The notes: generated by a model from the sequence alone, not told the origin. A stretch of 64,000 nt of DNA from Pyricularia pennisetigena (GCF_004337985.1 NC_043744.1:560730-624729), one strand, 5' to 3'. Positions 9,685-21,083 are shown, counted from the stretch's first letter. Translations and numbers: made by a program.

Positions 9685-12527
9685 ATGGCGTCGACGACGG
9701 TCGCCAGTAGCTCGTCATTCGTCTCGCAGCAGCACCCCGGCAATCTCCACTCGGCAAATCTGCAATCGCAATCTCAAGGCTTCCACCGCCAGAACAGCAC
9801 CTCAAGCGTTCCTTCGACGGCATCCTTTGACCCGCCGAATGGGAACATAGCGAACACCGGTTCGCAGAAACATCACCCAATGTCATCACAACAGCCCCAG
9901 CCGCCTGCGTCCCAGCAATCTTTCAGCATGAGCCAGACGGGTTCGCAACCACAGCCTAGCCAGTCATCTTTCCGCAGCTATTCAGATCAAAATGTAGCAC
10001 AGCAACCACAAGAAGCAAGCCCGATATATACGGTTCGTTCCCCTCGTTCAGACCAGTTACCCGTACGGCTTTTCGTCGTGTTCGCGGCCTACAGAGCTGA
10101 CCACGATTTGTTCATTCTTCCTAGGCTGTCTACTCCAATGTCGAAGTATACGAGTTTGAGGTCAATGGAGTTGCTGTTATGAAGCGCATAGGCGATTCTA
10201 AGCTCAATGCGACACAGATTCTCAAGGTCGCAGGTGTTGAAAAAGGGAAACGCACCAAAATACTTGAAAAAGAGATCCAGACTGGCGAACACGAGAAGGT
10301 CCAGGGAGGTTATGGCAAGTACCAAGGCACATGGATCAAGTACGAGCGGGCGCTCGAGGTTTGCCGTCAATACGGCGTTGAGGAGTTGCTGCGACCTTTA
10401 CTAGAATATAACAGGAATCCCGATGGAAGTGTCAGCCAAGCAAATCTCAACACACCCACCAAGGAACAAGCCATGGCAGCTCAGCGTAAAAAGATGTACA
10501 ATTCAGGTGCGGACAGCCGAAACAACAATGGAGCCGGTACTTTCTTCAAGAATATATCACAAACAGCACACAGTGCCATGACAGCCATCAGCAAAGCGCG
10601 CTTCGACTCGCCTGGCCCTCGTGGCCGCAACGGCCCTACCAGAGCTCCAAGCTTCCAGCGCCAACTTTCGACCCAGAGTATAGACGATTTTCACGGCGGC
10701 AATTCGCAAGCAAGTAACTTTGCCGAGAACTTCCCGCCACAAGACGTCAATATGGCTTTCTCGGCTGGCAGCGAACCGCAGCCAGGCGGCGTGAACGGCA
10801 CCGAGCCTCCGCGCAAACGTCAGAGAATGGACATGACGCCAGCAAATAGCTTTGGGCCGTATGCAAACAACAGCCAAATGCAGGCTTATGCAGATGCGTT
10901 CCCCGGATCACCAACAGAACCCAACGATTCTTTCATATATACCCAGCACGCCGCGGCCAACGACACCCTCATTCAGCAACAACATGATCAGCAAACCCCT
11001 CTCCAGCCTCTTCCCTACGAACAATCCGTAGAAGCGGAGAACAAGCGGAGCATGCTCATGAGTATCTTTATGAACGATGGCATGTCGGAGCAGGCCCGTG
11101 TAGATACGCTGCGGCAAATACATCCGCGAGATCTTGACATGCCCATCGATTCGCAATGCCACACAGCCCTCCACTGGGCAGCAACCCTGTCACGAATGAC
11201 AATTCTTCGCCGTCTGATAGAAGCTGGTGCCAGTCCATTCAGGGTCAACACCTCTGGAGAGACGCCCTTGATGCGTGCTTGCATAGTTACGAACTCACAT
11301 GACAATGACAGCATGCCCGCGATACTCGATATTCTAGGCCATACGATGGAGGTCAGAGATAACAAGGAAAGGACGGTACTGCACCACATCGCTCTCACGA
11401 GTGCCGTCAGTGGTCGAAGCGCGGCTAGTCGTTATTACCTGCAATGCCTTCTGGGATGGGTTGTCAGGCAAGGTGCTGCTAATGGCGGCCAGTCGAACAG
11501 CCAGACATTCAACGGTGGAGGAAGTGTGTCGCAATCTCAGAATACCACTCGGCTCGACTTGGGACGCTTCATGAGCGAGATGCTCAACGCACAAGACTCT
11601 GCAGGTGACACAGCTCTAAACATTGCAGCACGCATAGGTAATCGGAGTATTATTTCACAGCTCCTTGAGGTCTGTGCAAGTCCGCACATTGCCAATCGTT
11701 CAGGCCTTAGGCCGACAGATTTTGGCATTGGCATCGACGCCGACGGTGCCATCAAATCAAAAGGTGACGGCGGGGGCGATGTAGAGAATTGTGACGTGGG
11801 AGGCAGCAGTCAGAAGAGCAACGAAAGCAGCAATGAGATCGTAACCTGTGAGTACCTGCGATTTGTAGCCGCGTCAGTCGGATAGGCGCTAACACGAAAT
11901 CCAGCAATCACACATCTCCTTACAGAAACATCAGCAAACTTCCAAGAGGAAATCAAAAACAAACAAAAGAACATAGATTCGTTACACGCCAACTTGCGGT
12001 TGACAACGACTGAAGTCAACGATCTGCGTCGCAAGCTCGATGAGGCTCAAGCCAGGGTGAAGGCACAGCAACTGGCAAGGCAAAAAGTCACCAATCTTCA
12101 GCGCGCTGAGGAACGCGAGCGGTACCGGCTCACTCAACTGGAGCAGACAACTGGACGGCGCGACATTGCGTCCGCCAACGGTTGGGAGGCCGAGTCCAAC
12201 ACGTTACTGGCAACCATCAACGCAACGACCAACGGTGAACCAGACGCAGACTCCAAGCTTCCCTCGTCAGCATTACTGCGCGCACGAATTGAGGCCGTCA
12301 AGAAACAGACGGAGAGCACACGGCAAAGCGTTGTTGCTCTCAAGGGGCGCAGCCGAGAGGTCGAGGGTCGGTACAGGCACCTCGTGGCGCTGGCAACCAA
12401 ATGTCGAGACGAGGATGTCGATTCGACCATGGAAGGCTTGCTGAAGGCTGTTGAGAGCGAGAAGGGCGACCTGGAGATTGGAAGGGTGAGAAGATTTTTG
12501 GGTGGTGTAGAAGGGGTCATTGGGTGA
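9685..12527 (+). CDS. SWI6: APSES/KilA-N transcription regulator with ankyrin repeats (Swi6-like)
   Basis: Three exons, 9685-10032, 10125-11847 and 11905-12527, give 897 residues. ATG 9685 is the first in frame; the frame extends upstream only without ATG. Residues 1-116 are Gln/Ser-rich. A KilA-N DNA-binding domain follows (about 117-225; YEFEVNGVAVMKRIG, LNATQILKVAGVEKGKR, GGYGKYQGTWIKYERA). Then come a disordered region with a basic PPRKRQR patch, ankyrin repeats (TALHWAA near residue 463 and TALNIAARIGN near 612), and a C-terminal coiled coil in exon 3. This order is that of the SBF/MBF cell-cycle family. The KilA-N wording, with VEKGKRTKILEKEIQ and IKYERALEVCRQYG, looks like the filamentous-fungal Swi6 orthologue rather than Mbp1, which I recall as having a different sequence there. 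Intron 1 has an unusual GTTCGT donor; intron 2 has GTGAGT and GCTAAC. Confidence 0.85.
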
Positions 12528-13175
12528 CGATGTGTTGTGGTCCCCTGCTCGCGAAAGCGTTCGGCATGAGCAGGTTGTTTTCTCATTTGTCTGTTTTATC
12601 AAGACTATGTTTCTTGTACCAGGGTTTATGGCGTGGAAACATAGGGCATATGTCATGGTTGGCGGTTGGCGTTTTGCGAGTACAAAGATGTACGGGCTAA
12701 GCTTAATATATTTTCAGCGTACCAACACCCAGTCGGGCTGATCAACGCCCTGGGGGAATCCGTTACTTGACTGTCAGATTGGAGTGGACGGTTTGACAAC
12801 AAGTTGGGTAGAAGACGAATCAGACAGAGATCACTTGGTCATCAGTTCGATTGATTAGTGTGACTAGGATGACAGATGCATCCGGATTAGGAAGGCAGGC
12901 GAGCATACATACCGCGGCTTGATCCAGTGGTTCCTGCTGTCTAAGATACTGGTCGATGAGTCTCAACTCGATAGCCCGCCATTTCCAACCTAATCGTTCA
13001 AGTTGACGAGCATCCCGTTCTACCTGCTCTCCTCAGAAGCTCATCCAAGGACTATCATCATCGCCGATTAAACCTCAACCTTTCTGACGTACAAGAAGAG
13101 ATTTGAGCTGCGTACGAGGTTGACCGTTCGAAACCTTACCACCCCTTGGGTTTATTTTGTTTGCAAGACTTCATC
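12528..13175. other. Intergenic region
   Basis: This is the 3' flank of the APSES gene and the promoter of the next gene on the same strand. No conserved reading frame, RNA or repeat is seen. Confidence 0.5.
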
Positions 13176-14306
13176 ATGGCCGGCTCTCCCTTAAAGCCAG
13201 CTTCCTCACTACTTAACAATGCAATCTCCGGCACAGCTCTTGCAACCGACTTCTTTGATGAGGGAGACTATGTCTTGATCTTGCGGCAAGGTTGCGGTGC
13301 TATCGCTCCCGGCAACAACATCGCTTCGCAGGATACCGAAGGCCAGCTCGACGAGTGTCTCACAGTGCCTACTAAAAAGGATGACCTCTTGGTGGCCGTC
13401 CAAATCGCTGTCTATCATTGCGGACTCAAGACTGGAGTGGCATGCTGCTTTGATGTCAAAGTGACGACGACGATCGAGGAACTCGCACAGAAGTTCTGCA
13501 GAACTGACGGCAAGCCTGATGGTTACTACACCATATTGGTTCATGGAACGCCAATCGGAGGCTCTCAAACCTTGGCTATGGTATCTCTGATCACTTCTGT
13601 CGAAAATATCTTACTCTGCAGAAACTAACCCATACTGATTTGTTGCAACTCTAGGAGACAGAAGTCGCAGACGTGCCTTTGATCAACTTGAGGGCGATCG
13701 TAACCGAACATCTCGATAAGAATGCACCCGCTCCTCCAACGATTTCTTCTGAACAGAGACACTTGTTGCAGATTCGAGTTACGCAGACACTTATGAACAG
13801 GTACTTCCAGCAAAAGCCGAACATGGAGATCCACGAGCTGAACAGGAAGCGCGGGTCGGGCGTCGAATCTGATGGTTTCCATATTGTGTGGATCACAGTA
13901 CACGATACACAGATAAATGGAGAGTGTACTTATAGCCATGTATTCTTCAAGATCAACAAGGACGTCAAGCTCTGGGTATTGGCTCGATCTCTATGCCATG
14001 CTCTGAGGAAGCCAGCCGGACACTACGTCATTTTCTACGACGCCTTTTTGATCCGGTCGACTGACACACTGGCAACGGTAAGATAATCCTGGCTTTACAT
14101 TTTGAGAAATGGTGCCTGACCTCTAATTGTCCACCTAGTTCCCGATAGCCTGGAACAGGAAGAACCGCATCGGGATTCATGCGTTCCCCCGGCAGGTTGT
14201 GAAGCTAATGGTGGACAATTTGTTAGATGACCAGATTACACGCGACAACTTTTGGTCACAACAAGGTACTTTAGAGCGTTTACGCGCCAACCGCAGAGAG
14301 GACTAG
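13176..14306 (+). CDS. Uncharacterised protein with two SUMO-like repeats
   Basis: Three exons, 13176-13580, 13655-14077 and 14139-14306, give 331 residues. Both introns are phase 0. The ATG at 13176 (CATCATGGCC) is preferred over a non-ATG extension. I know no named family for it. By eye, residues about 74-146 and 211-290 are two copies of one module: a hydrophobic strand, a second strand (FDVKVTT / VFFKINKD), a helix (EELAQKFC / WVLARSLC), GKPDGYYTILVHG / RKPAGHYVIFYDA, then SQTLAM / TDTLAT. This order matches the ubiquitin/SUMO (Rad60-SLD-like) beta-grasp fold. Each module is interrupted by an intron right after the TLAM/TLAT position. No C-terminal Gly-Gly is present, so it is not an obvious conjugated modifier. 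Function unknown. Confidence 0.72.
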
Positions 14307-15116
14307 TCCCGAGCCCAGTGTGCTCGGATTCTTTTCAGATGTGTGCATAGGCTGGGTCGCGCTCACAAGCCACCATTCGTCTCAGGAGGACCGTGTAAAC
14401 CATCATGAGGTATATCTGAGGATATAGAAGACAAGATAACGCCGTCATCTCAGCAGTGTTGAGGTTCTGGAGTTCGGGGGGTGAGGTCGATAGGTCGATA
14501 GATTGGCTCAATCTGTCAATGGTGGTCGCACCTCGATTCCATCTTTTGACTTCAATATACTCTCTGGCTTTGTCAAACGAGACAGACAGGCGGCTCAGAT
14601 GCACAATTGATGATGTTGGTGAGGGCCATGAGTCCCAAAACAGCAGCTGGCTGATTCTGTTTGTGTACTTGCACTTCTCCAACTCCACTCCACTCTACAC
14701 TTGAGGTGACATGAGAAAATAAGAAGCACCGATAAGTTTGTAATTAAAATGTTATTCAAATCTCTTCGGTTTGTAAGTTGTGAGCTGAAGAGGCTAGTCA
14801 TTTAGGCTGTTTCATGAAGAAACAGACCCATGATATAGCGGTTCGTCAAGGGAATATCAGATTGCCCATTGTTATGGAATTTTGACCCGAAACTGAATTG
14901 ATTCAATCCCAATGGCAACCCCACCATACCCTACCCACCTTTGTCGTGATCCATACGTCACCCATCCGAGAATGGAATGGAACCTTTTGGATTCGATTCA
15001 TTCGCACTGCAACGCGACATCGGATGACAGCCGCTCATCTTGGGGATGTGGGTAGGGAACGCCCTTTACCTGACTGAAGAAAAGCAAAAACTGCCTCGTA
15101 GCTGAATTGCGGCGAA
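14307..15116. other. Intergenic region
   Basis: 810 bp between two same-strand genes. Only short open frames occur, none resembling a family. A simple GGTCGATAGGTCGATAG repeat lies near 14485-14505. Nothing else is seen. Confidence 0.5.
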
Positions 15117-16016
15117 ATGGCAGCTCCAGGTGAATTCCCAGAGATCCAAGGCGGCGGCAGTTTGATGCTGGCCTGGCAGATTCGAGGCAAGAAGGCTCTG
15201 ATTGTTGGCGGTGGCGAGGTATGATAACGTCGTCTTGCTCAATTAATTTCCCTTTGCATTCCCGAGTTGCCATACTGACAGGGGGTTACTTTTTTCGCCC
15301 ACTCTGTTTCCTAGGTCGCAGCCGGTCGCATTTACCATCTACTCAATGCCGACGCCGTCGTGACATGTATCAGCCCGTCGGCCGGCTTACACCCTGAAGT
15401 GGCGTACCGCATCGCCCATGGGCAAGTCACGCACGTCGACCGGGTTTTCGTCCCCACGGACCTCGATGACCCAGCCATCTCCATGGTCCTCGTTGCGATT
15501 GACGACCCCGTGGCGTCCTCCGAGATATGGAAACTCTGCAAGGCGCTGCGCATCCCCGCCAACATCGCCGACGTGCCGCCCGAGTGCGATTTCTACTTTG
15601 GCAGCATCCACCGTGACGGTCCACTGCAGATCATGGTGTCAACAAACGGGAAAGGACCACGTCTGGCAAATCAGATCCGCAGGCACATTGCAGAGAGCCT
15701 GCCGCCAAACGCCGGCGCTGCTGTGGAAAAAGTAGGTGCACTGAGGGCGCGGCTGAGGGAGATCGCACCCGATGCGGAGGAGGGACCAAAGAGGATGCGG
15801 TGGATGATCAAGGTCAGCGATGCGTTCACATTTGAGCAGCTGTGCGCCCTGACGGACGAGGACATGGAGAACATCATAGGATACTACATGGCCGAAGGTG
15901 TGCCGACATTCAAGGAGATTATGGATATGAGGGCAGAGAAGAAGGATATTGATCCTTCCGCGGAGGAAGAGGTAGGGGATGTGGTTGAGGATATTGATAG
16001 GAAATTGCACACCTAG
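15117..16016 (+). CDS. MET8: Siroheme synthase MET8 (precorrin-2 dehydrogenase/ferrochelatase)
   Basis: Two exons, 15117-15218 and 15315-16016, give 267 residues, close to the 274 of yeast Met8p. Joining the exons completes the NAD-binding loop KALIVGGGEVAAGR near residue 25. It is followed by a Rossmann fold with VTCISPSAGLHPEV, and by NIADVPPECDFYFGSI and the STNGKGPRLANQIRR segment typical of the family. Met8p oxidises precorrin-2 to sirohydrochlorin with NAD and then inserts iron to make siroheme, the cofactor of sulfite and nitrite reductases. The C-terminal region has the helical domain that completes the dimer in Met8p. The cytosolic location is from the family. ATG 15117 lies in AAATGGC context and is the only in-frame start before the intron. 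Confidence 0.93.
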
Positions 16017-16605
16017 ACTCGTCAGCGAGGAACCTGCTTGTGGCATGGTACACAGTGTTTGTTTACTAGAAATGACTGGCGAGATTTCAACTCGAACATA
16101 TGAACAAGCAGACAAGCCGAAATATGGACATTTCTCGCTCTATTTATTCGGTTCTAAAGGCTGTTACGCTTGGGTCAGTAGCCCCCAAAATTTCTTTGTC
16201 GAGTTATATTTTCCCTTTTTACCAATAGAGCGTGAGGTACTTACTTGCTCCGATCCGCCTGATTCGTGCAGTTACGGTCTGTCATCAGCGACTTCGGCGC
16301 CTCGATTTAGCCTGCTGCCCCGCCCGCTAACACGACTGGGAGTCATCACCGGGCAAAAACTACCTGGCCTGCATTGCTAATTTGTGGTCCTTTTGCATGA
16401 GATGGAGCTGGTCCGGCCTGAATCTCGGTGCCGATCACGAAATCCCGAACAGTCAGTGGCTGTAATGAAATAGAAGGACAGGAAAAAACAAACGGACAAA
16501 GACGACATCTCAACAACCTACAGCAGATCTAAGCCCAGCGTAGGATGTGCGGTGCATCGGTACTCTACGACATTTACATACTGCATCCTAACCTTACCAG
16601 CAATT
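16017..16605. other. Intergenic region
   Basis: This is the 3' flank of MET8 and the promoter of the next gene. An ATG at 16544 could in principle join the downstream gene through a 41-nt segment bounded by GT and AG, but that is shorter than every other intron here. Nothing else is seen. Confidence 0.45.
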
Positions 16606-17694
16606 ATGGCAGCCGAGGCCTCAACCACAGCTAATGACTTGGTCTATGTAACTGCGGAAGCAGCCTCAGACTTCGTCCAGAAGTTACTTGAAAAGCACGG
16701 AGTTCCACCTAGCCATGCGTCGGTGGTTGCATCAGGTCTTGTCCAGGCAGACCTTCGTGGCGTCGAGTCCCATGGCATAAACCGCATTCCCTCTTACGTC
16801 GAGCGCATCAGGCAAGGTGTGCTTGATCCCAAAGCAACTCCCGAGCTGAAGCAGGTGACACCAGCGGTCGCCCAGGTCGACGCCCACAATGCATTCGGCT
16901 TCGTCGCCGCTCACATGGCCATGGAGAGCGCCATCGAGATGGCCCGTGTCTACGGGATAGGCATGGTCTCAGTGAAGCATTCAAACCACTTTGGCATGTC
17001 GGCTTGGATTGTGCAGCAGGCCGTGGATGCGGGCATGATGAGCCTCGTTTTCACCAACTCAAGCCCGGCCATGCCGGTATGGGGAGGGCGCGAGCAGCTG
17101 CTGGGTGTTAGTCCCATCGCCTGCGGCGCCCCTTCGGAGCCGACTCCTTTCATTCTGGATATGGCGCCATCCGTTGCGGCGCGAGGCAAGATCCACAAAG
17201 CCAAGCGCCGAGGCGAGAAGATTCCGACCGACTGGGCGCTGGATGCCCAAGGCAACAGGACGGACGACCCGGCGGCCGCGCTCAACGGCGGTGTGATGCT
17301 GCCCATGGGCGGGCCAAAGGGATCAGGCCTGGCGCTGATGATGGATGTCTTCTCGGGCGTCTTGTCCGGCTCGGCATACGCGGGGCACGTCGCTGGCCCC
17401 TACGACCCGTCCCGAGCGGGCGATGTGGGTCACTTCATCATGGCCGTAAAGCCGGATCTGTTCATGGGCATGGAAGAGTTCAAGGAGAGGATGAAGTACT
17501 TGTATGAAAGGGTTGTGGGTTGTGAGAAGATGGCAGGAGTTGATCGAATTTACTTCCCTGGCGAGATTGAGCTACTCAGGGCAGAGGAGAGAACCAAGAG
17601 CGGAATCCCATATAGTCGTGGGGAGATCGAAGCATTGAATAGGGAAGCGGAACAAGTAGGCTCCTCGAAGATCCAAGAGATGGTTGCTAAATAG
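16606..17694 (+). CDS. Malate/L-lactate dehydrogenase family (Ldh2-type) oxidoreductase
   Basis: A single exon of 362 residues from ATG 16606 (the frame upstream starts only with GTG). Signature segments of the Ldh2/MDH2 NAD(P)-dependent family are present: RGVESHGINRIPSYVERI near residue 50, VKHSNHFGMSAWIVQQA near 125 with the conserved His, the SPAMPVWGG and GVSPIACGAPSEPTPFILDMA stretches, and GGPKGSGLALMMDVFSGVLSG near 230. Relatives reduce or oxidise small 2-oxo/2-hydroxy acids (malate, sulfolactate, ureidoglycolate, 2,3-diketogulonate). The exact substrate cannot be told. This fold is unrelated to classical malate dehydrogenase and is more usual in bacteria, but Pezizomycotina carry several copies. 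No signal peptide from this start. Confidence 0.88.
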   Translation: MAAEASTTANDLVYVTAEAASDFVQKLLEKHGVPPSHASVVASGLVQADLRGVESHGINRIPSYVERIRQGVLDPKATPELKQVTPAVAQVDAHNAFGFVAAHMAMESAIEMARVYGIGMVSVKHSNHFGMSAWIVQQAVDAGMMSLVFTNSSPAMPVWGGREQLLGVSPIACGAPSEPTPFILDMAPSVAARGKIHKAKRRGEKIPTDWALDAQGNRTDDPAAALNGGVMLPMGGPKGSGLALMMDVFSGVLSGSAYAGHVAGPYDPSRAGDVGHFIMAVKPDLFMGMEEFKERMKYLYERVVGCEKMAGVDRIYFPGEIELLRAEERTKSGIPYSRGEIEALNREAEQVGSSKIQEMVAK

Positions 17695-18066
17695 ATGAAC
17701 GACTGGTGAGGCTTTTAATTAATCTGCACTTGTCTGCTTCCTTTTTTACTTAGTTTTGCTTTCTTCGCCTCGGTCATGCAAGAGCGCTGGTTGAATAGTC
17801 CAGATCCTATCAAAGAGTCAGTAGTCGATGCTAGGTTTGGGCAACGCAGACAGAAAAGAGGGTTGGTTGTCCAGACATCTGTACAATTTCTCATCAATCC
17901 AACCCAATCTGGTCGAAGGGTCGACAAGGGAACCCTTGTCTACCAAAAATCATTTCAGTGAATAAACTAATGACTTGTATGCACTGATGTACAGTCTTGT
18001 CAGATTCCACAGCATGGGGAGCATCTTGTTGATAATCAATTCATGAGACCCGATGCATCAACAAGA
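17695..18066. other. Intergenic region
   Basis: This is the 3' flank of the Ldh2-type gene and upstream DNA of the tRNA. No gene or repeat is recognised. Confidence 0.45.
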
Positions 18067-18140
18067 GCCCTGGTAGCTCAATTGGCTAGAGCGTCGGACT
18101 TTTAATCCGAAGGCTGCGGGTTCGACCCCCGCCTGGGGCG
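18067..18140 (+). tRNA. tRNA-Lys (anticodon UUU)
   Basis: A 74-nt cloverleaf without intron. The 7-bp acceptor stem pairs GCCCTGG with CTGGGGC, including two G-U pairs. D-loop box A is TAGCTCAATTGGCTAGAGC. The anticodon stem TCGGA/TCCGA encloses the loop CTTTTAA with anticodon TTT at 18101-18103. The T-arm is GCGGGTTCGACCCCCGC, a good box B. The discriminator base is G. A T-run (TTCTCTTTTTG) about 7 nt downstream would serve as RNA polymerase III terminator. It decodes AAA/AAG lysine codons. Confidence 0.95.
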
Positions 18141-19456
18141 AGTCCTTCTCTTTTTGTCTTCGAGACCTTTTTGGTCTCGGTTTTGTCAGCGTCTGTCATG
18201 CCGAAAGAAGGTTTATTACTCGAGCCCTATGCCGTAAAGAGCTGGCAGGTAGGTCTAGGTGCGATTTGACACACCATGTCCTTTTTTGCTGATCAGCTCG
18301 TGAAACAGCGAGGTATGGAAATCGGTATCAGATTGGATACGTATGGAATCTTGCTCGTCTTTGTGGTGGTAGGTTGCCGCCAACAGAAACCGAAAGGTCT
18401 CTGAAATAATGAAAAAGGCGCGTCGGTACTGAGGGGAAGAGACTCCATGACTGTTTGTCAGTTATATATATCTCAGCTTCAAAAGTGCAAAAAANNGAAA
18501 CAAAGAGAAGACACGTTTTTATTTCTTGTTCTCTTGCCTGGAAAGTCACTTCGGTATAGCATTTTAACCTCAATTGCAATGAGAAGTACAACCCTGGCAA
18601 ATACTTGGGCTGTGGTCTGCTAAAAGTTGCAACTTCGAGCAAACTATGGTATGGTTGGTTTATGCTCGAGAATACCCCAATGCGCAGCTGACTTTCGAAA
18701 CTCTCGGACTTGCAGGCCATAGGATTGGAGGGTACACCATCGGATGTCAATAAGCGGAAAGTTGCAATAGTTGCTTTCTATCAATTTTGAGCAGTTCAAG
18801 AACACACTTCATTCAATGCACGTCAACCAGAGTGTCTGACCTTGATATGGATATTGGCCGTAGAACGAGCAGTTGTTGGTAGCTGAAGAGATAGCTCGGC
18901 CATCAAACAACCCCTAAGTTTACTCCCGATCTGACTTTAGCTGAGTGATCTCGCCTTGGATAAGGTAAGGAGGTACCTAGGTAAATCCTTATCCAAGATA
19001 AGGTAGGTATCTCCTGGAGCCCACTGTGAATAGCAGTGCTTGACCATGGCCACTTGGTATAGGAACCCGAATGTGTTTGAAGAATGTACAGAAGGCGACT
19101 GATTTAAACATTAGACATAACAGTAACACCCAAACCTCAAAACTGGGCAGGTGCTGCCACTAATCGAAAGGGCAGGTACATCACATCATATCGCTCCATG
19201 ATGATGTACCAGGGAAGGCACGTGCAAGAATACCAACAACAACGGGCCTTCCCTTTGCGTCTGCCCCAGTCACAGCACAAAATTTCGATCGAATCCAAAG
19301 CAGACCACCTGGACTCACGTTGACCTACCCACCTTGCCGCCAACTGCGATCCAGAGTCTGTTTGCCATAGTTAATCCAAGTCTTTGACTTTTGTATCAGC
19401 TCCATCAACCATATTCTATACTGGTACTAACCAACAGAAAACTACTCAGGTGCAAC
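18141..19456. other. Intergenic region with ambiguous bases
   Basis: 1.3 kb with no recognisable gene. Two undetermined bases (N) lie at 18495-18496 beside an A-run. Near 18960-19010 there is a run of TAAGGTAAGGAGGTACCTAGGTA-like short motifs, partly palindromic, of a type common in fungal intergenic DNA. Confidence 0.5.
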
Positions 19457-20621
19457 ATGGCAGATTCGGAGGCAGAAACGGCAAGTCAGCCGTCAACCTC
19501 ACCAATCTCTTCATTGCCTGGTGTTGAAGGAGGCGAGGTGCACAGCCAAACAGTAGCCATTGAACCGCACAATGCTCAGCAGACACTGTCGCCAGCTGCA
19601 TCGAAACACCTACGAAACCCTGCCACGTCTTCCTCACTTCCTGATATCAACACCATACTTAAACGTAATGCCGATATCACGCCCAAGAAATACGGCACAG
19701 GTACGATGTTGTGACTGATGAGGCACATCCCACATCTGATCCGTTACGCAGGCGACGGCTAACTTCTTGCAAGGGACTGGTGTATCCAAAATGTTCCCTG
19801 CGCCATCGGCTGCCAGACGTAAAGCCTCCAGGAAGACCAACGATGAAAATGCACCAGTCCCAAAGCCGCAACCATCGTCTACTCGGTTCGACATCGAAAA
19901 TAATGGCGGGTCCTCAGAGCAGGAGACACTCGACATTAACAACACGCCAGTAAGTGAGGTGATCACAGCCAGACAGATCGTCACGAATGGTACTGGGAAT
20001 GGCAAAATCGATCCTGCTGGCTTCGCACCGGTCGGTACTGTTACTGCTCTCAACGACGCCGAGACTGCAGCCGATGCAAGAGCCGTCATCTACGCATCGG
20101 TCCTGGATGAGGAGATGGTAGATCCGTGCGAACTTGAGGCCAAAAGTGGCCCTCATTTTCATATAGAAGCTATTGTCGGTCACCGCTGCGTCCAAGGCAT
20201 CGGCATCGAGGTTTTGGCCAAATGGGGACAGGATCACCACCTTCCCAACTCATGGGAGCCCGAGGCTATCATACACGCCGATGCCAGGGACCTTCTCCTA
20301 GATTACTGGGATACAATCCCTGGAGGCCGCCTCCAGGAGCTACGCGGCACTGGCCATGAGAACGATGTTTTTGCCCTACACCGCTATGACGCAAGACCGA
20401 ACGACGCCTGTGAGGGCTCCGCGCCTAAGAGCAAAAAGATCAAGTTGATGCCGAATAAGTTAAAATCAGCAAAGCCTCCCAAAGCGGTGCTACTCGTTGA
20501 AGTGGAGTACTGTGGCTACCGGGGAACAACATGGGTACCTGATAAGTTGCTTAGGGAAGATCTCCCCGTCTTGATGAGCAAGTACTGGGCTCTGGCTGGA
20601 GGCCGTCCTGTCGGCTTTTAG
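19457..20621 (+). CDS. Chromo-like domain protein
   Basis: Two exons, 19457-19700 and 19774-20621, give 363 residues. An acceptor at 19773 (branch CTAAC, then TTCTTGCAAG) keeps the frame; the nearer AG at 19751 would run straight into a stop. The first 130 residues are Ser/Thr/Pro-rich and disordered. At about 208-262 lies a chromodomain-like module: FHIEAIVGHR, an inner strand EVLAKWGQ, SWEPEAIIHADA and a terminal helix DLLLDYWD. This is the beta-beta-beta-helix order of chromodomains, with Trp in both the KW and SWEPE positions. A basic KSKKIKLMPNKLKS linker follows, then a C-terminal strand-rich segment (LLVEVEYCGYRGTTWVPDKLL) that could be a second degenerate chromo/chromo-shadow-like unit. 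A nuclear chromatin role is likely; no partner can be named. Confidence 0.75.
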
Positions 20622-21083
20622 CGCGTCCAGGCAGCATGACATGATGAGACAGGCGTCGAATGTTTTAATGAAGCACATCGGAGGATGATGCGACAGAAGC
20701 GGTCACTAAGCACCTTTCTTTGTTCTTTCATCTATGATTGCAAATAACCTTGCTTCTATATTATGCTAAAAAGGACTCATACATGAAACACAAATGAGAT
20801 AGCTTTGGGGAATCTCTGGAAGGAGACACAGACAAGTGAGGAGGAACAAAATGGTGGGGATTATAAGTTCCCATCTGAAAGATCTCAATGTAGTTAAGTG
20901 CTCAGCTTTGCTATATTCTAATATAAATTTGCACTATTGTCTATTGCAACCTAACCCTTGATCTTCAGATCCCCTGAGGGGTCTTTTCGATTCCCAAGCA
21001 CCCATCAAGTAGATTTTTGGCGTATTTCATCCTCTTAGCCGCTCTTTGCAGGCCGTCACGCCGTCAAGTGAAGCCGAAAGAGC
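20622..21083. other. Intergenic region
   Basis: This is the 3' flank of the chromo-like gene. No gene or repeat is recognised. Confidence 0.4.

Noticed and set aside
16544..16605. Possible extra first exon of the Ldh2-type gene from ATG 16544
   Set aside because: It would need a 41-nt intron, shorter than all others here. The ATG at 16606 gives a normal family N-terminus.
19752..19766. Acceptor at 19751 for the chromo-like gene
   Set aside because: It leads to an immediate stop. The acceptor at 19773 has a better branch site and keeps the frame.
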